Below, piece by piece: positions 28,478-38,110 of a stretch of DNA of 64,000 nucleotides (position 1 is the first letter of the stretch; every line of letters starts with the position of its first letter). The notes beneath the pieces are model-generated. The model saw only the letters and a program-made list of their open reading frames with translations. It ran no database searches and was not told the origin of the DNA. This stretch comes from Ruegeria sp. SCSIO 43209 (GTDB taxonomy: Bacteria; Pseudomonadota; Alphaproteobacteria; Rhodobacterales; Rhodobacteraceae): NCBI RefSeq assembly GCF_019904295.1, contig NZ_CP065359.1, positions 1,637,001 through 1,701,000 on the forward strand. The letters are read 5' to 3'. The translations under genes and the position numbers were made by a program.

Positions 28478-29518
28478 ATGCAACCTTCTGATAAGGCCCT
28501 CGTGCCATTTGTATCCGTCGACAACATGATGCGTCTGGTCCATCACATCGGGGTCGAACAGATGATCACGCAGATTGCCGCGCAGATCGAATCCGATTTT
28601 AAACGCTGGGAGAGCTTTGACAAAACGCCCCGCATCCCGGCCCATTCACCACATGGGGTGATCGAACTGATGCCAACCTCGGATGGTGAGGCATACGGGT
28701 TCAAATACGTCAATGGGCATCCCAAGAACACGTCTGAGGGCCTGCAGACCGTGACCGCGTTTGGCCTGCTGGCTGATGTCTATACCGGTTACCCGACATT
28801 GTTGACCGAAATGACGATGTTGACTGCTTTGCGGACAGCGGCAACCTCTGCGCTGGTCGGCAAATACCTCGCGCCCAAATCCGCGACGACGATGGCGATG
28901 ATTGGAAACGGCGCGCAATCCGAGTTCCAGTGCCTCGCCTTCAAAGCCATGTGCGGCATCGATACGGTCCGGCTCTACGACACAGACCCGAACGCGACGG
29001 CGAAATGTGCAGCCAATCTGCAGGGCAAAGGGCTGACGGTCGTGCCCTGCAAAACGCCGGAGGACGCAATCGAAGGCGCTCAGATCATAACGACCTGCAC
29101 CGCTGACAAGAAATACGCCACCATCCTGACCGACAACATGGTCGGCCCCGGTGTGCACATCAACGCCATTGGCGGTGATTGCCCCGGCAAAACCGAACTG
29201 CACCGCGATATCCTTCTGCGCTCGAATATCTTTGTAGAATACCCCGAGCAAACGCGGATCGAAGGTGAAATTCAAGCTCTGGAGAATGATCACCCTGTCA
29301 CCGAGATGTGGGAAGTTATGACCGGACAAGCCACAGGGCGCACCGATGATCGACAGATCACGTTGTTCGACAGTGTCGGCTTCGCGATCGAGGACTTCTC
29401 GGCACTACGTTACATCAAAAGCGCGATTGAAGGCACTGATTTCTATGAGGCATTGGATATGCTGGCAGACCCTGACGACCCGCGGGATCTGTTCGGGATG
29501 TTGATGCGGGCAGGATAA
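28478..29518 (+). CDS. ocd: Ornithine cyclodeaminase
   Basis: The start at 28478 has AGGAG six bases upstream. The product of 346 residues belongs to the ornithine cyclodeaminase/mu-crystallin family. LLTEMTMLTALRTAATSALV near residue 105, the NAD-binding motif AMIGNGAQSEFQCLAF near 140, and HINAIGGDCPGKTEL near 226 with the catalytic Asp are all in place. It turns ornithine into proline plus ammonia with bound NAD. It completes the catabolic operon and ends on a strong terminator. Confidence 0.93.
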   Translation: MQPSDKALVPFVSVDNMMRLVHHIGVEQMITQIAAQIESDFKRWESFDKTPRIPAHSPHGVIELMPTSDGEAYGFKYVNGHPKNTSEGLQTVTAFGLLADVYTGYPTLLTEMTMLTALRTAATSALVGKYLAPKSATTMAMIGNGAQSEFQCLAFKAMCGIDTVRLYDTDPNATAKCAANLQGKGLTVVPCKTPEDAIEGAQIITTCTADKKYATILTDNMVGPGVHINAIGGDCPGKTELHRDILLRSNIFVEYPEQTRIEGEIQALENDHPVTEMWEVMTGQATGRTDDRQITLFDSVGFAIEDFSALRYIKSAIEGTDFYEALDMLADPDDPRDLFGMLMRAG

Positions 29519-29541
29519 AGAACCCGCACTTCTAAAACTGT

Positions 29542-29567
29542 GCCCCGGCCTTTGGCCGGGGCTTTTT
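29542..29567 (+). terminator. Rho-independent terminator of the arginine catabolism operon
   Basis: GCCCCGGCC (29542-29550) pairs with GGCCGGGGC (29554-29562) around a TTT loop, followed by TTTTT. It lies directly beside the stop codon of the convergent TRAP permease gene at 29569. Confidence 0.93.
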
Positions 29568-29568
29568 C

Positions 29569-30972
29569 TTATCCCGCAAGCGATGGCAGGTAGAGAACAA
29601 TCCCTGGAAAGGCCACCAGCAGTGCGATGGTCAGAGCATCGGCAATGAAGAACGGCGTTACACCTTTGAAGACATCCTGAACACTAAGATCGGGCCTCAC
29701 GCCTGCGACAACAAAACAGTTTAGACCAATAGGAGGTGTGATCAGGCAGAACTCGGCCATTTTGACCACCAAGATACCAAACCAGATCGCACACATCGGC
29801 CCGGACATACCAAAGGCGCTGTCTGCTGCGCTGACGGCCTCGCCTCCATTCAGGGCCATAACGGCGGGATACACAACCGGAAGTGTCAAAAGCAACATAC
29901 CGATCGCATCCATGAACATGCCCAGCACTGCGTAGGCCAGCAGGATGCAAATGAGGATCAACATAGGCGACATTTCGAGCGAAGTGATCCAGTCGGAAAA
30001 CGCCCCCGGCAGATCTGCGAAACCAAGAAAGCGCACGTAGATCAAAACACCCCAAATAATCGCGAAAATCATGGCGGTCAGTTTGGCGGTTTCAAGCAAG
30101 GCCGATTTGAATTCAGGCCAGCGCATGCCGTGGATCAGGGCAAAGCAGAACACGATGAAGGCCCCGATGGCCCCGCCCTCGGTCGGGGTGCCCCAAGCCT
30201 TGTCGCCGAAGGGGTTATAGACAAAGCAGATTATGATGAGGATCACCGCCACAATGGGCAGTGCGCCCGGAAGTGCAGCAAATCGTTGTTTCCAGGTAAA
30301 CCCGGTGACCGGCGGTCCGACGGACTTGAAGATCACGGCGATACCGACGATCAGCAAGCCATAGATCACCGCCGAAAACGCACCGGGGATGAAGCCTGCG
30401 AGCAGCAGTTTTCCCACATCCTGCTCGACAATGATGGCGTAAATCACAAGGATCGCAGATGGGGGGATTAGCGAGGCCAAGGTCCCGCCAGCGGCAACCA
30501 CACCGGCGGCGAAACGTTTATTATACCCGACGGCCAGCATTTCAGGGATGGCGATGCGCGCAAAGACGGCTGATGTGGCGACCGATGCACCTGATACGGC
30601 GGCGAAACCGGCGGTCGCAAAAATCGTTGAAACGGCCAACCCGCCAGGCACCCATGCCACCCAGCGTTTTGCCGCCTCAAACAAGGCGCGGGTCAGGCCA
30701 GCGTAGTAGGCTAGATAGCCGATCAGGATGAATGTTGGGATCAGGCTCAGCGTATGAGACGCCACCTTGGAATGTGGCACCTGGCCAGCCGTTTTGACGG
30801 CCACCGTCAGTGCCTTACCAAACCGCTCGGGATCATACCCAAACTTCGCCCAGAATATCCAAACAAGGCCAACCAACCCTGCCAGACCTGCAGCAAATGC
30901 CACCCGCATGCCAGTGACGACAAGAACCAACAGTCCGGCAGTGACCCAAAGGCCGATATCAATCGTGTCCAT
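29569..30972 (-). CDS. TRAP transporter large permease subunit (DctM)
   Basis: A 467-residue protein with 12-13 predicted membrane helices, typical of DctM. It begins MDTIDIGLWVTAGLLVLVV and includes TSAVFARIAIPEMLAVGYNKR and GTLASLIPPSAILVIYAI near residue 165, the family's central conserved region, and EFCLITPPIGLNCFVVAGV near 415. It uses the sodium gradient to take up an organic acid delivered by the binding protein encoded at 31665. The start lies three bases after the stop of the small subunit gene. Confidence 0.93.
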   Translation of the reverse strand: MDTIDIGLWVTAGLLVLVVTGMRVAFAAGLAGLVGLVWIFWAKFGYDPERFGKALTVAVKTAGQVPHSKVASHTLSLIPTFILIGYLAYYAGLTRALFEAAKRWVAWVPGGLAVSTIFATAGFAAVSGASVATSAVFARIAIPEMLAVGYNKRFAAGVVAAGGTLASLIPPSAILVIYAIIVEQDVGKLLLAGFIPGAFSAVIYGLLIVGIAVIFKSVGPPVTGFTWKQRFAALPGALPIVAVILIIICFVYNPFGDKAWGTPTEGGAIGAFIVFCFALIHGMRWPEFKSALLETAKLTAMIFAIIWGVLIYVRFLGFADLPGAFSDWITSLEMSPMLILICILLAYAVLGMFMDAIGMLLLTLPVVYPAVMALNGGEAVSAADSAFGMSGPMCAIWFGILVVKMAEFCLITPPIGLNCFVVAGVRPDLSVQDVFKGVTPFFIADALTIALLVAFPGIVLYLPSLAG

Positions 30973-30975
30973 GGG

Positions 30976-31605
30976 TCAGTTACGTCCTTCGAATTGTTCG
31001 GCCTCGGCTGCAGCCTGTGCGGCGGCATCCTGTATCAGCGGTACGGCCACCGGTGCCTCGAGCCCCAGCATGAAGGCGCGTCCATAGCCCCAGACCTGCA
31101 AGATTAGCCGGGCGCACAGCACCGAAAAAGCAACGGGCGCCAGCAGCTTGGCTGGCCAAATAGGAATCCCGATATCAATCGAGCTGTCGCGACTCCACAT
31201 CGGAGCGCCGAAGTCAAAGGACCGGTCAAAGTGTGACCAACTTCCCCAAACCAGCGCCAGCATCAGCAGCAGAATCAACAGAACCGAGATCAGCTCGAAC
31301 AACCACAGCGCCCGCCCTTTCAAGCGCGAGATAACGATATCCATTCGGATATGCCCGCCATCGCGCTGCACAAACGAAATACCCAGAAACGCGATCAGGG
31401 GCATCGCCTGTTCAATCCAGTCAACATATCCGGGCAAAGGCGCGTTTAATGCGTTTCGGCCGCTGACTGACACAACAGCCAGCACCATCAGCCCGAAAAC
31501 CGCGAATCCGCTGATCAGCGCCATAAAACGCTCTAGACGTAACAAACGGTGATCCAACCGGCTTAGAAGACTGCCATCCTCAAGCACCGTGGCATGTCCT
31601 GCCAT
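30976..31605 (-). CDS. TRAP transporter small permease subunit (DctQ)
   Basis: A 209-residue protein with four predicted helices (first about 28-50) and the family stretch VDWIEQAMPLIAFLGISFVQ, then RDGGHIRMDIVISRLKGRA, near residues 60-100. The C-terminal tail (about 180-209) is Ala/Glu-rich and hydrophilic. It forms the membrane complex with DctM. Confidence 0.9.
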   Translation of the reverse strand: MAGHATVLEDGSLLSRLDHRLLRLERFMALISGFAVFGLMVLAVVSVSGRNALNAPLPGYVDWIEQAMPLIAFLGISFVQRDGGHIRMDIVISRLKGRALWLFELISVLLILLLMLALVWGSWSHFDRSFDFGAPMWSRDSSIDIGIPIWPAKLLAPVAFSVLCARLILQVWGYGRAFMLGLEAPVAVPLIQDAAAQAAAEAEQFEGRN

Positions 31606-31632
31606 CTCAGCATTCCTTTGATTGAAGGAGAT

Positions 31633-31656
31633 GCCGGGTGCCTAATGACACCCGGC
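31633..31656 (-). terminator. Intercistronic hairpin between TRAP binding-protein and permease genes
   Basis: GCCGGGTG (31633-31640) pairs with CACCCGGC (31649-31656) around an 8-base loop. There is no T run on either strand, so it is more likely an mRNA-stabilising or attenuating hairpin that keeps binding-protein transcript in excess of permease transcript. Confidence 0.55.
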
Positions 31657-31664
31657 TGTGGCGA

Positions 31665-32681
31665 TCAGTTACCGCCGCGCTGCTGTTGCAGTGTCGATTG
31701 CACAAGATCATAAAGATCCTGCGCAGGCAGACCCTGGGCGGTCATGTCTTCGATCCACTTCGCGCGAATCGGATCAGCGGCTTTGGCGCGAAACTCCTCA
31801 AGCACGGCATCGTCAATCTCGACCTTTTCAACGCCTTTCTCTGCCAGCACGCCATCCCACTTTTCAAGCAGTCCACCGTAGTTGGCCAGATAGTGATCGA
31901 TAGCCTCATTAATCGAGCCGTCCAGCGCTTCGCGATGTTCGGCTGGCAGCGCTTCATAGGCGTCGATATTCACCACCACCGGACAGTTTACCGTTCCGGG
32001 ATTCAGATTGGCCGTCCACCAGTCAGCTTCGTTGATTGTCCCGAACGACAGATGCGCATGCTGAGCGAAGGCCACGGTATCGACCACGCCAGATTCCATC
32101 GCATTGTAGGCTTCGGTCGCAGGCACGGACGTAGGTACGCCACCAACTGCTTCAAATGCTTGCCCCAAACCGCCAGTTGCGCGTACGCGCATACCGTCGA
32201 ACTCGGCAAGCTCATCACGAGGGTTACCGGTACCAACAAGATTATATTGAGGCATCGGTGAAGTCATGATGATGCGCGCGTTCCACTGCGCCATCTCGTC
32301 CTTGACTGCTGGATGATCGTAGACTGCGTGGCTGACGGCCACCTCTTCATCCAATGTGTTTACGCCAAGGAAGGGCAGTTCCAAAACGGTGATCGCGCGG
32401 TTCTTATCGCGGTGATAGCCCGCACAGAACTGCGCCATCTCGAACGCGCCAATCTCGATTCCATCCAGGTTTTCCTTGGGCTTCGACAATCCGCCATAGC
32501 TAACATTGATGGTGAAATCGCCGCCGGTTTTTTCGTTCACCAGTTCAGCCAGTTTCTCAACATGCTCGGTAAATGCGCGGCGCTTACCCCAGACCGAGGC
32601 ATTCCATTCGGTCGCGGCTGCTTCGGTGACAAACGCCACACTCAGGGCGGCAAAAGCCGCACCGCTCAACATCTTTTTCAT
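31665..32681 (-). CDS. TRAP transporter substrate-binding protein (DctP)
   Basis: The start is set at 32681 (MKKMLSGAAFAALSVAFVTE, a signal peptide) with GGGAG upstream. A longer frame to 32834 lacks a signal. The product of 338 residues has the DctP fold: PKENLDGIEIGAFEMAQF near residue 72, then DELAEFDGMRVRATGGLGQ near 155 with the arginine that usually binds the substrate carboxylate, VPTSVPATEAYNAMESGVVD, and a helical C-terminus. The substrate is unknown; nearby amino-acid catabolism is on the opposite strand and need not be linked. Confidence 0.9.
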   Translation of the reverse strand: MKKMLSGAAFAALSVAFVTEAAATEWNASVWGKRRAFTEHVEKLAELVNEKTGGDFTINVSYGGLSKPKENLDGIEIGAFEMAQFCAGYHRDKNRAITVLELPFLGVNTLDEEVAVSHAVYDHPAVKDEMAQWNARIIMTSPMPQYNLVGTGNPRDELAEFDGMRVRATGGLGQAFEAVGGVPTSVPATEAYNAMESGVVDTVAFAQHAHLSFGTINEADWWTANLNPGTVNCPVVVNIDAYEALPAEHREALDGSINEAIDHYLANYGGLLEKWDGVLAEKGVEKVEIDDAVLEEFRAKAADPIRAKWIEDMTAQGLPAQDLYDLVQSTLQQQRGGN

Positions 32682-33089
32682 AGTGGTATCTCCCTTAGTT
32701 GCGCCCCCTATCGGGATGCTTGTTTGTGAAGCTAGCGCCAAGTCTAGAAGCTGCCAACCCCTGCGAGGAGAAGTGGTGTTATCGCCACCAGACTTCGAGA
32801 TTAAAGTGAAGCTATCGGCCAAAGCCCCAGACACATGCCAATGAGCACTTAGGTCATTACAGCTATCTTACTGATTTAACGTGTATATTACGCACAATTT
32901 CAAAATTATTTACAATGTTAGTGCCGAAAATGAAATTTCTTTACAAAGAAATCCAAGGATTATGGCAATTTATTTATTTCTTTTCTGATCCCCGTATTAT
33001 TCAACTTGGGGAGGAACCGGATCGACATTGCCTAATCGGCTGGCAAAATCGGTCCCATGTAATCCAGTCCAGAGGGAGGAGCCTCAAAG
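32682..33089. promoter_or_regulatory. acs: 408-base divergent regulatory gap (TRAP binding protein / acs)
   Basis: No gene is visible here. The half next to acs (32870-33000) is very AT-rich. It holds a perfect inverted repeat ATTTCTTT-AC-AAAGAAAT at 32935-32952 whose centre reads TTTACAAA (32940-32947), with a second TTTACAA copy 31 bases upstream at 32909. TTTACAAA resembles the TTTGCAAA-type sites of short-chain fatty-acid regulators (RamB/ScfR family), so acetate-responsive control of acs is possible. The acs ribosome site is the purine run GAGGGAGGAG near 33070. Confidence 0.4.
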
Positions 33090-35054
<1,965 letters not shown>

Positions 35055-35061
35055 GGATGTG

Positions 35062-35745
35062 ATGGACGCTGCCACGACCATATCCCCCGCTGTTCTGATC
35101 CTTCTCGGCCCTCCGGGCGCCGGGAAGGGTACGCAGGCTCGTATGCTTGAAGAGAAGTTCGGGCTTGTACAACTCAGCACCGGTGATCTGCTGCGCGACG
35201 CGGTCGCCGCAGGTACCGAGGCTGGTAATGCTGCCAAAGCGGTCATGGAGGCGGGCGATCTTGTTAGCGACGGCATCGTCATCGCGATCCTTCGCGACCG
35301 CATGGCGGAACCGGACTGCGCCAAGGGCGTCATACTGGATGGTTTCCCCCGGACCACAGTCCAGGCCGAGGCGCTTGATGGTCTGCTCGCGTCTTCAGAT
35401 CAGAAGATCAACGCGGCCATCAGCCTTGAAGTTGAAGACGCCGAGATGGTGACGCGGATTTCGGGTCGCTACACCTGCGCTGGATGCGGTGAGGGCTATC
35501 ACGACACGTACAAGCAGCCCGTCGAAGACGGCAAATGCGACAAGTGCGGTCACACAGAATTCAAACGCCGCGCCGACGACAATGCCGAGACGGTCGCGTC
35601 GCGTCTGGCGGCCTATCACGCGCAGACCGCACCGCTGATTGACTACTATCAAGCCCAGGGCGTGCTGAAAGGCATCGATGCCATGGGCCAGATCGACGAC
35701 ATCGCGCAAGACCTTCAAGGGATTGTCGGCGAGGTCATGAAATAA
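35062..35745 (+). CDS. adk: Adenylate kinase (zinc-type), linked to acs
   Basis: The start is the ATG at 35062, seven bases after the acs stop region, with GTGAGG upstream; the product has 227 residues. The P-loop is LLGPPGAGKGTQARML near residue 15, the AMP-binding LSTGDLLRDAV follows, and the catalytic DGFPRTTVQAEAL is near 94. The LID domain carries a Cys4 zinc site (CAGCGEGYH and CDKCGHTEF, near 141-170). It interconverts AMP plus ATP and two ADP. Placed behind acs it can recycle the AMP made by acetate activation. Rhodobacteraceae normally carry another adk in the ribosomal protein region, which is not in this window. Confidence 0.94.
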   Translation: MDAATTISPAVLILLGPPGAGKGTQARMLEEKFGLVQLSTGDLLRDAVAAGTEAGNAAKAVMEAGDLVSDGIVIAILRDRMAEPDCAKGVILDGFPRTTVQAEALDGLLASSDQKINAAISLEVEDAEMVTRISGRYTCAGCGEGYHDTYKQPVEDGKCDKCGHTEFKRRADDNAETVASRLAAYHAQTAPLIDYYQAQGVLKGIDAMGQIDDIAQDLQGIVGEVMK

Positions 35746-35927
35746 GGGGAGGAGATAAGCCCTAGGGCTTTGATCCTAAATCAGAATACTTCAATGGACC
35801 CGCCTTGGCGGACCAGAGAAGTTATGCCTGACGTCACGGGGCGTTTGGCACAACCGAGAAGCGGCCCACCGCACTGGAGGAGTTGGGCAATGGGCCGCCA
35901 ATGAGGGAAGCGAAGGAGGAACCCGCG
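35746..35927 (+). promoter_or_regulatory. Structured leader before the DUF4212/symporter genes, with a possible 26-codon ORF
   Basis: This 182-base gap is rich in inverted repeats. The palindrome AGCCCTAGGGCT lies at 35758-35769, CCGCC-TT-GGCGG near 35801-35812, and GCGGCCCA (35861-35868) pairs with TGGGCCGC (35891-35898) across 22 bases. That last loop contains a strong ribosome site GGAGGAG. An ORF of 26 codons (ATG 35824, stop 35902-35904) crosses the hairpin, and an internal ATG at 35890 behind GGAGGAG would give only MGRQ. The layout suggests translational or attenuation control, but no known riboswitch class is recognised. Confidence 0.35.
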
Positions 35928-36212
35928 ATGGCGGATCATTCAACAAACTCCGCGCAGACTGCCGAAGCCGACAAGGGCTATTGGCAGGCCAACCTGCGCC
36001 TCATCTACATCAGCCTCGCGATTTGGGCGCTGGTGTCGTTTGGATTCGGCATTCTGCTGCGTCCGCTGCTGTCCGGCATCGCCGTTGGCGGTACAGATCT
36101 GGGCTTTTGGTTCGCTCAGCAAGGATCGATCCTGGTCTTTCTGGTGCTGATCTTCAACTACGCCTGGCGCATGAACAAGCTCGACGCTGAGCACGGCGTG
36201 GACGAGGAGTAA
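35928..36212 (+). CDS. DUF4212 small subunit of a sodium:solute symporter
   Basis: The start at 35928 has AAGGAGGA eight bases upstream. The product of 94 residues has a polar N-terminus (MADHSTNSAQTAEADKGYW), then two membrane helices (about 24-46 and 58-80) and a charged end. DUF4212 proteins always stand just before a large solute:sodium symporter of the ActP-like (VC_2705) group and are taken as its small subunit. The symporter gene follows after five bases. Confidence 0.9.
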   Translation: MADHSTNSAQTAEADKGYWQANLRLIYISLAIWALVSFGFGILLRPLLSGIAVGGTDLGFWFAQQGSILVFLVLIFNYAWRMNKLDAEHGVDEE

Positions 36213-36217
36213 TCGGC

Positions 36218-38002
36218 ATGGATCAGTTTACCATCAACCTGCTGTTTGTGGGCGCGTCTTTTGCGCTTTACATCGGCATCGCGATCTGGGCCCGTGCGGG
36301 TTCCACATCGGAATTCTATGCCGCCGGTCGCGGCGTTCACCCGGTCACCAACGGTATGGCGACAGCGGCGGACTGGATGTCTGCGGCCTCGTTCATCTCG
36401 ATGGCGGGCCTGATTGCCTTTACCGGCTACGACAACTCGACCTTCCTGATGGGTTGGACCGGTGGCTACGTGCTGCTGGCCCTGCTGCTTGCGCCCTACC
36501 TGCGTAAGTTCGGCAAGTTCACCGTGTCGGAATTCATCGGCGACCGTTTCTACAGCCAGACCGCACGTATCGTTGCGGTGATCTGTCTGATCGTTGCGTC
36601 GGTGACCTACGTGATCGGTCAGATGACCGGTGTTGGCGTGGCCTTTGGCCGCTTCCTCGAAGTGTCCAACACCACTGGTCTGCTGATCGGTGCGGGCGTT
36701 GTGTTTGCCTACGCAGTGTTTGGTGGGATGAAGGGCGTGACCTACACTCAGGTCGCTCAGTACTGCGTGCTGATCACCGCTTATACCATCCCGGCCATCT
36801 TTATCTCGCTGCAGCTGACCGGCACACCTGTTCCGGCGCTGGGTCTGTTTGGTGACACCGCCAGCGGTGAACCCCTGCTGACCAAGCTGGACGCCATCGT
36901 GACCGAGTTGGGCTTCAACGACTACACGGCCCACCACTCGAATACGCTTAACATGGTGCTGTTCACCCTGTCGCTGATGATCGGTACTGCGGGTCTGCCG
37001 CACGTCATCATGCGCTTCTTCACCGTTCCCAAAGTGTCTGACGCACGTTGGTCGGCGGGCTGGGCGCTGGTCTTCATCGCTCTGCTGTACCTGACGGCTC
37101 CTGCTGTTGGTGCAATGGCGCGCCTGAACATCACCGACATGATGTGGCCCAATGGTGGCATCGAAGGTGGTGCTGTTTCGGTCGAGGAAATCGACAATGA
37201 TCCGCGTTACGACTGGATGGCCACTTGGCAGAAAACCGGTCTGCTGGATTGGGAAGACAAGAACGGCGACGGCAAGATCCAGTACTACAACGACAAATCC
37301 GAGGCGATGACTGCAATCGCCGAAGAAAAAGGCTGGGTCGGTAACGAGCTGACCAAGTTCAACCGCGACATCCTGGTTCTGGCCAATCCTGAGATTGCCA
37401 ACTTGCCAGGTTGGGTGATTGGTCTGGTCGCTGCTGGTGGTCTTGCGGCTGCTCTGTCAACCGCTGCGGGCCTTTTGCTGGCGATCTCGTCGGCTGTGTC
37501 CCATGACCTTGTCAAAGGTGCAATCAACCCGTCGATCTCTGAAAAGGGTGAACTTCTGGCGGCACGGATTGCCATGGCTGTAGCCATCGTGGTTGCAACC
37601 TACCTGGGTCTCAACCCTCCGGGCTTTGCGGCACAAACCGTGGCCTTGGCCTTTGGTCTGGCAGCAGCCTCGATCTTCCCGGCGCTGATGATGGGGATCT
37701 TCTCGACCCGCATCAACAACACCGGCGCGGTTGCAGGTATGCTGGCTGGTCTGACCGTAACCCTGGTCTACATCTTCCTGCATAAGGGCTGGCTGTTCAT
37801 TCCGGGCACCAACTCGTTCACCGATGCTGATCCGCTTCTGGGTCCGATCAAGTCGACCTCGTTCGGCGCCATCGGTGCGATGATCAACTTCGGCGTCGCC
37901 TACGTCGTTGCCGGTATGACCAAAGAGACTCCGCAGGAGATCAAAGATATGGTCGAAAGCATTCGCATTCCCCGTGGTGCGGGCGCAGCTCAGGATCACT
38001 GA
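36218..38002 (+). CDS. Sodium:solute symporter, ActP-like (VC_2705 family)
   Basis: A 594-residue transporter with about 13 membrane helices. STSEFYAAGRGVHPVTNGMA near residue 28, TAADWMSAASFISMAGLIAF near 48 and GTAGLPHVIMRFFTVPKVSDAR near 263 are the conserved regions of the acetate/pyruvate branch of the family. It has a large hydrophilic insert near residues 315-385 (YDWMATWQKTGLLDWEDKNG, then DGKIQYYND, an EF-hand-like acidic stretch). The position behind acs and adk supports acetate or related short-chain acid uptake. A terminator follows at 38056. Confidence 0.93.
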   Translation: MDQFTINLLFVGASFALYIGIAIWARAGSTSEFYAAGRGVHPVTNGMATAADWMSAASFISMAGLIAFTGYDNSTFLMGWTGGYVLLALLLAPYLRKFGKFTVSEFIGDRFYSQTARIVAVICLIVASVTYVIGQMTGVGVAFGRFLEVSNTTGLLIGAGVVFAYAVFGGMKGVTYTQVAQYCVLITAYTIPAIFISLQLTGTPVPALGLFGDTASGEPLLTKLDAIVTELGFNDYTAHHSNTLNMVLFTLSLMIGTAGLPHVIMRFFTVPKVSDARWSAGWALVFIALLYLTAPAVGAMARLNITDMMWPNGGIEGGAVSVEEIDNDPRYDWMATWQKTGLLDWEDKNGDGKIQYYNDKSEAMTAIAEEKGWVGNELTKFNRDILVLANPEIANLPGWVIGLVAAGGLAAALSTAAGLLLAISSAVSHDLVKGAINPSISEKGELLAARIAMAVAIVVATYLGLNPPGFAAQTVALAFGLAAASIFPALMMGIFSTRINNTGAVAGMLAGLTVTLVYIFLHKGWLFIPGTNSFTDADPLLGPIKSTSFGAIGAMINFGVAYVVAGMTKETPQEIKDMVESIRIPRGAGAAQDH

Positions 38003-38055
38003 GTGTGATGCGGTCGGCGGCTCTTGTCTTCGATCGCATCTTTCGACTTACTGTT

Positions 38056-38088
38056 CCCGCCCGGCACACCACCGGGCGGGATTTTTTA
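38056..38088 (+). terminator. Rho-independent terminator after the symporter gene
   Basis: CCCGCCCGG (38056-38064) pairs perfectly with CCGGGCGGG (38072-38080) around a 7-base loop, followed by ATTTTTTATT. It separates the uptake genes from the signalling genes starting at 38111, so the latter may have read-through or separate expression. Confidence 0.9.
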
Positions 38089-38110
38089 TTCGGAACTCCG
38101 GAGAGCGTAA

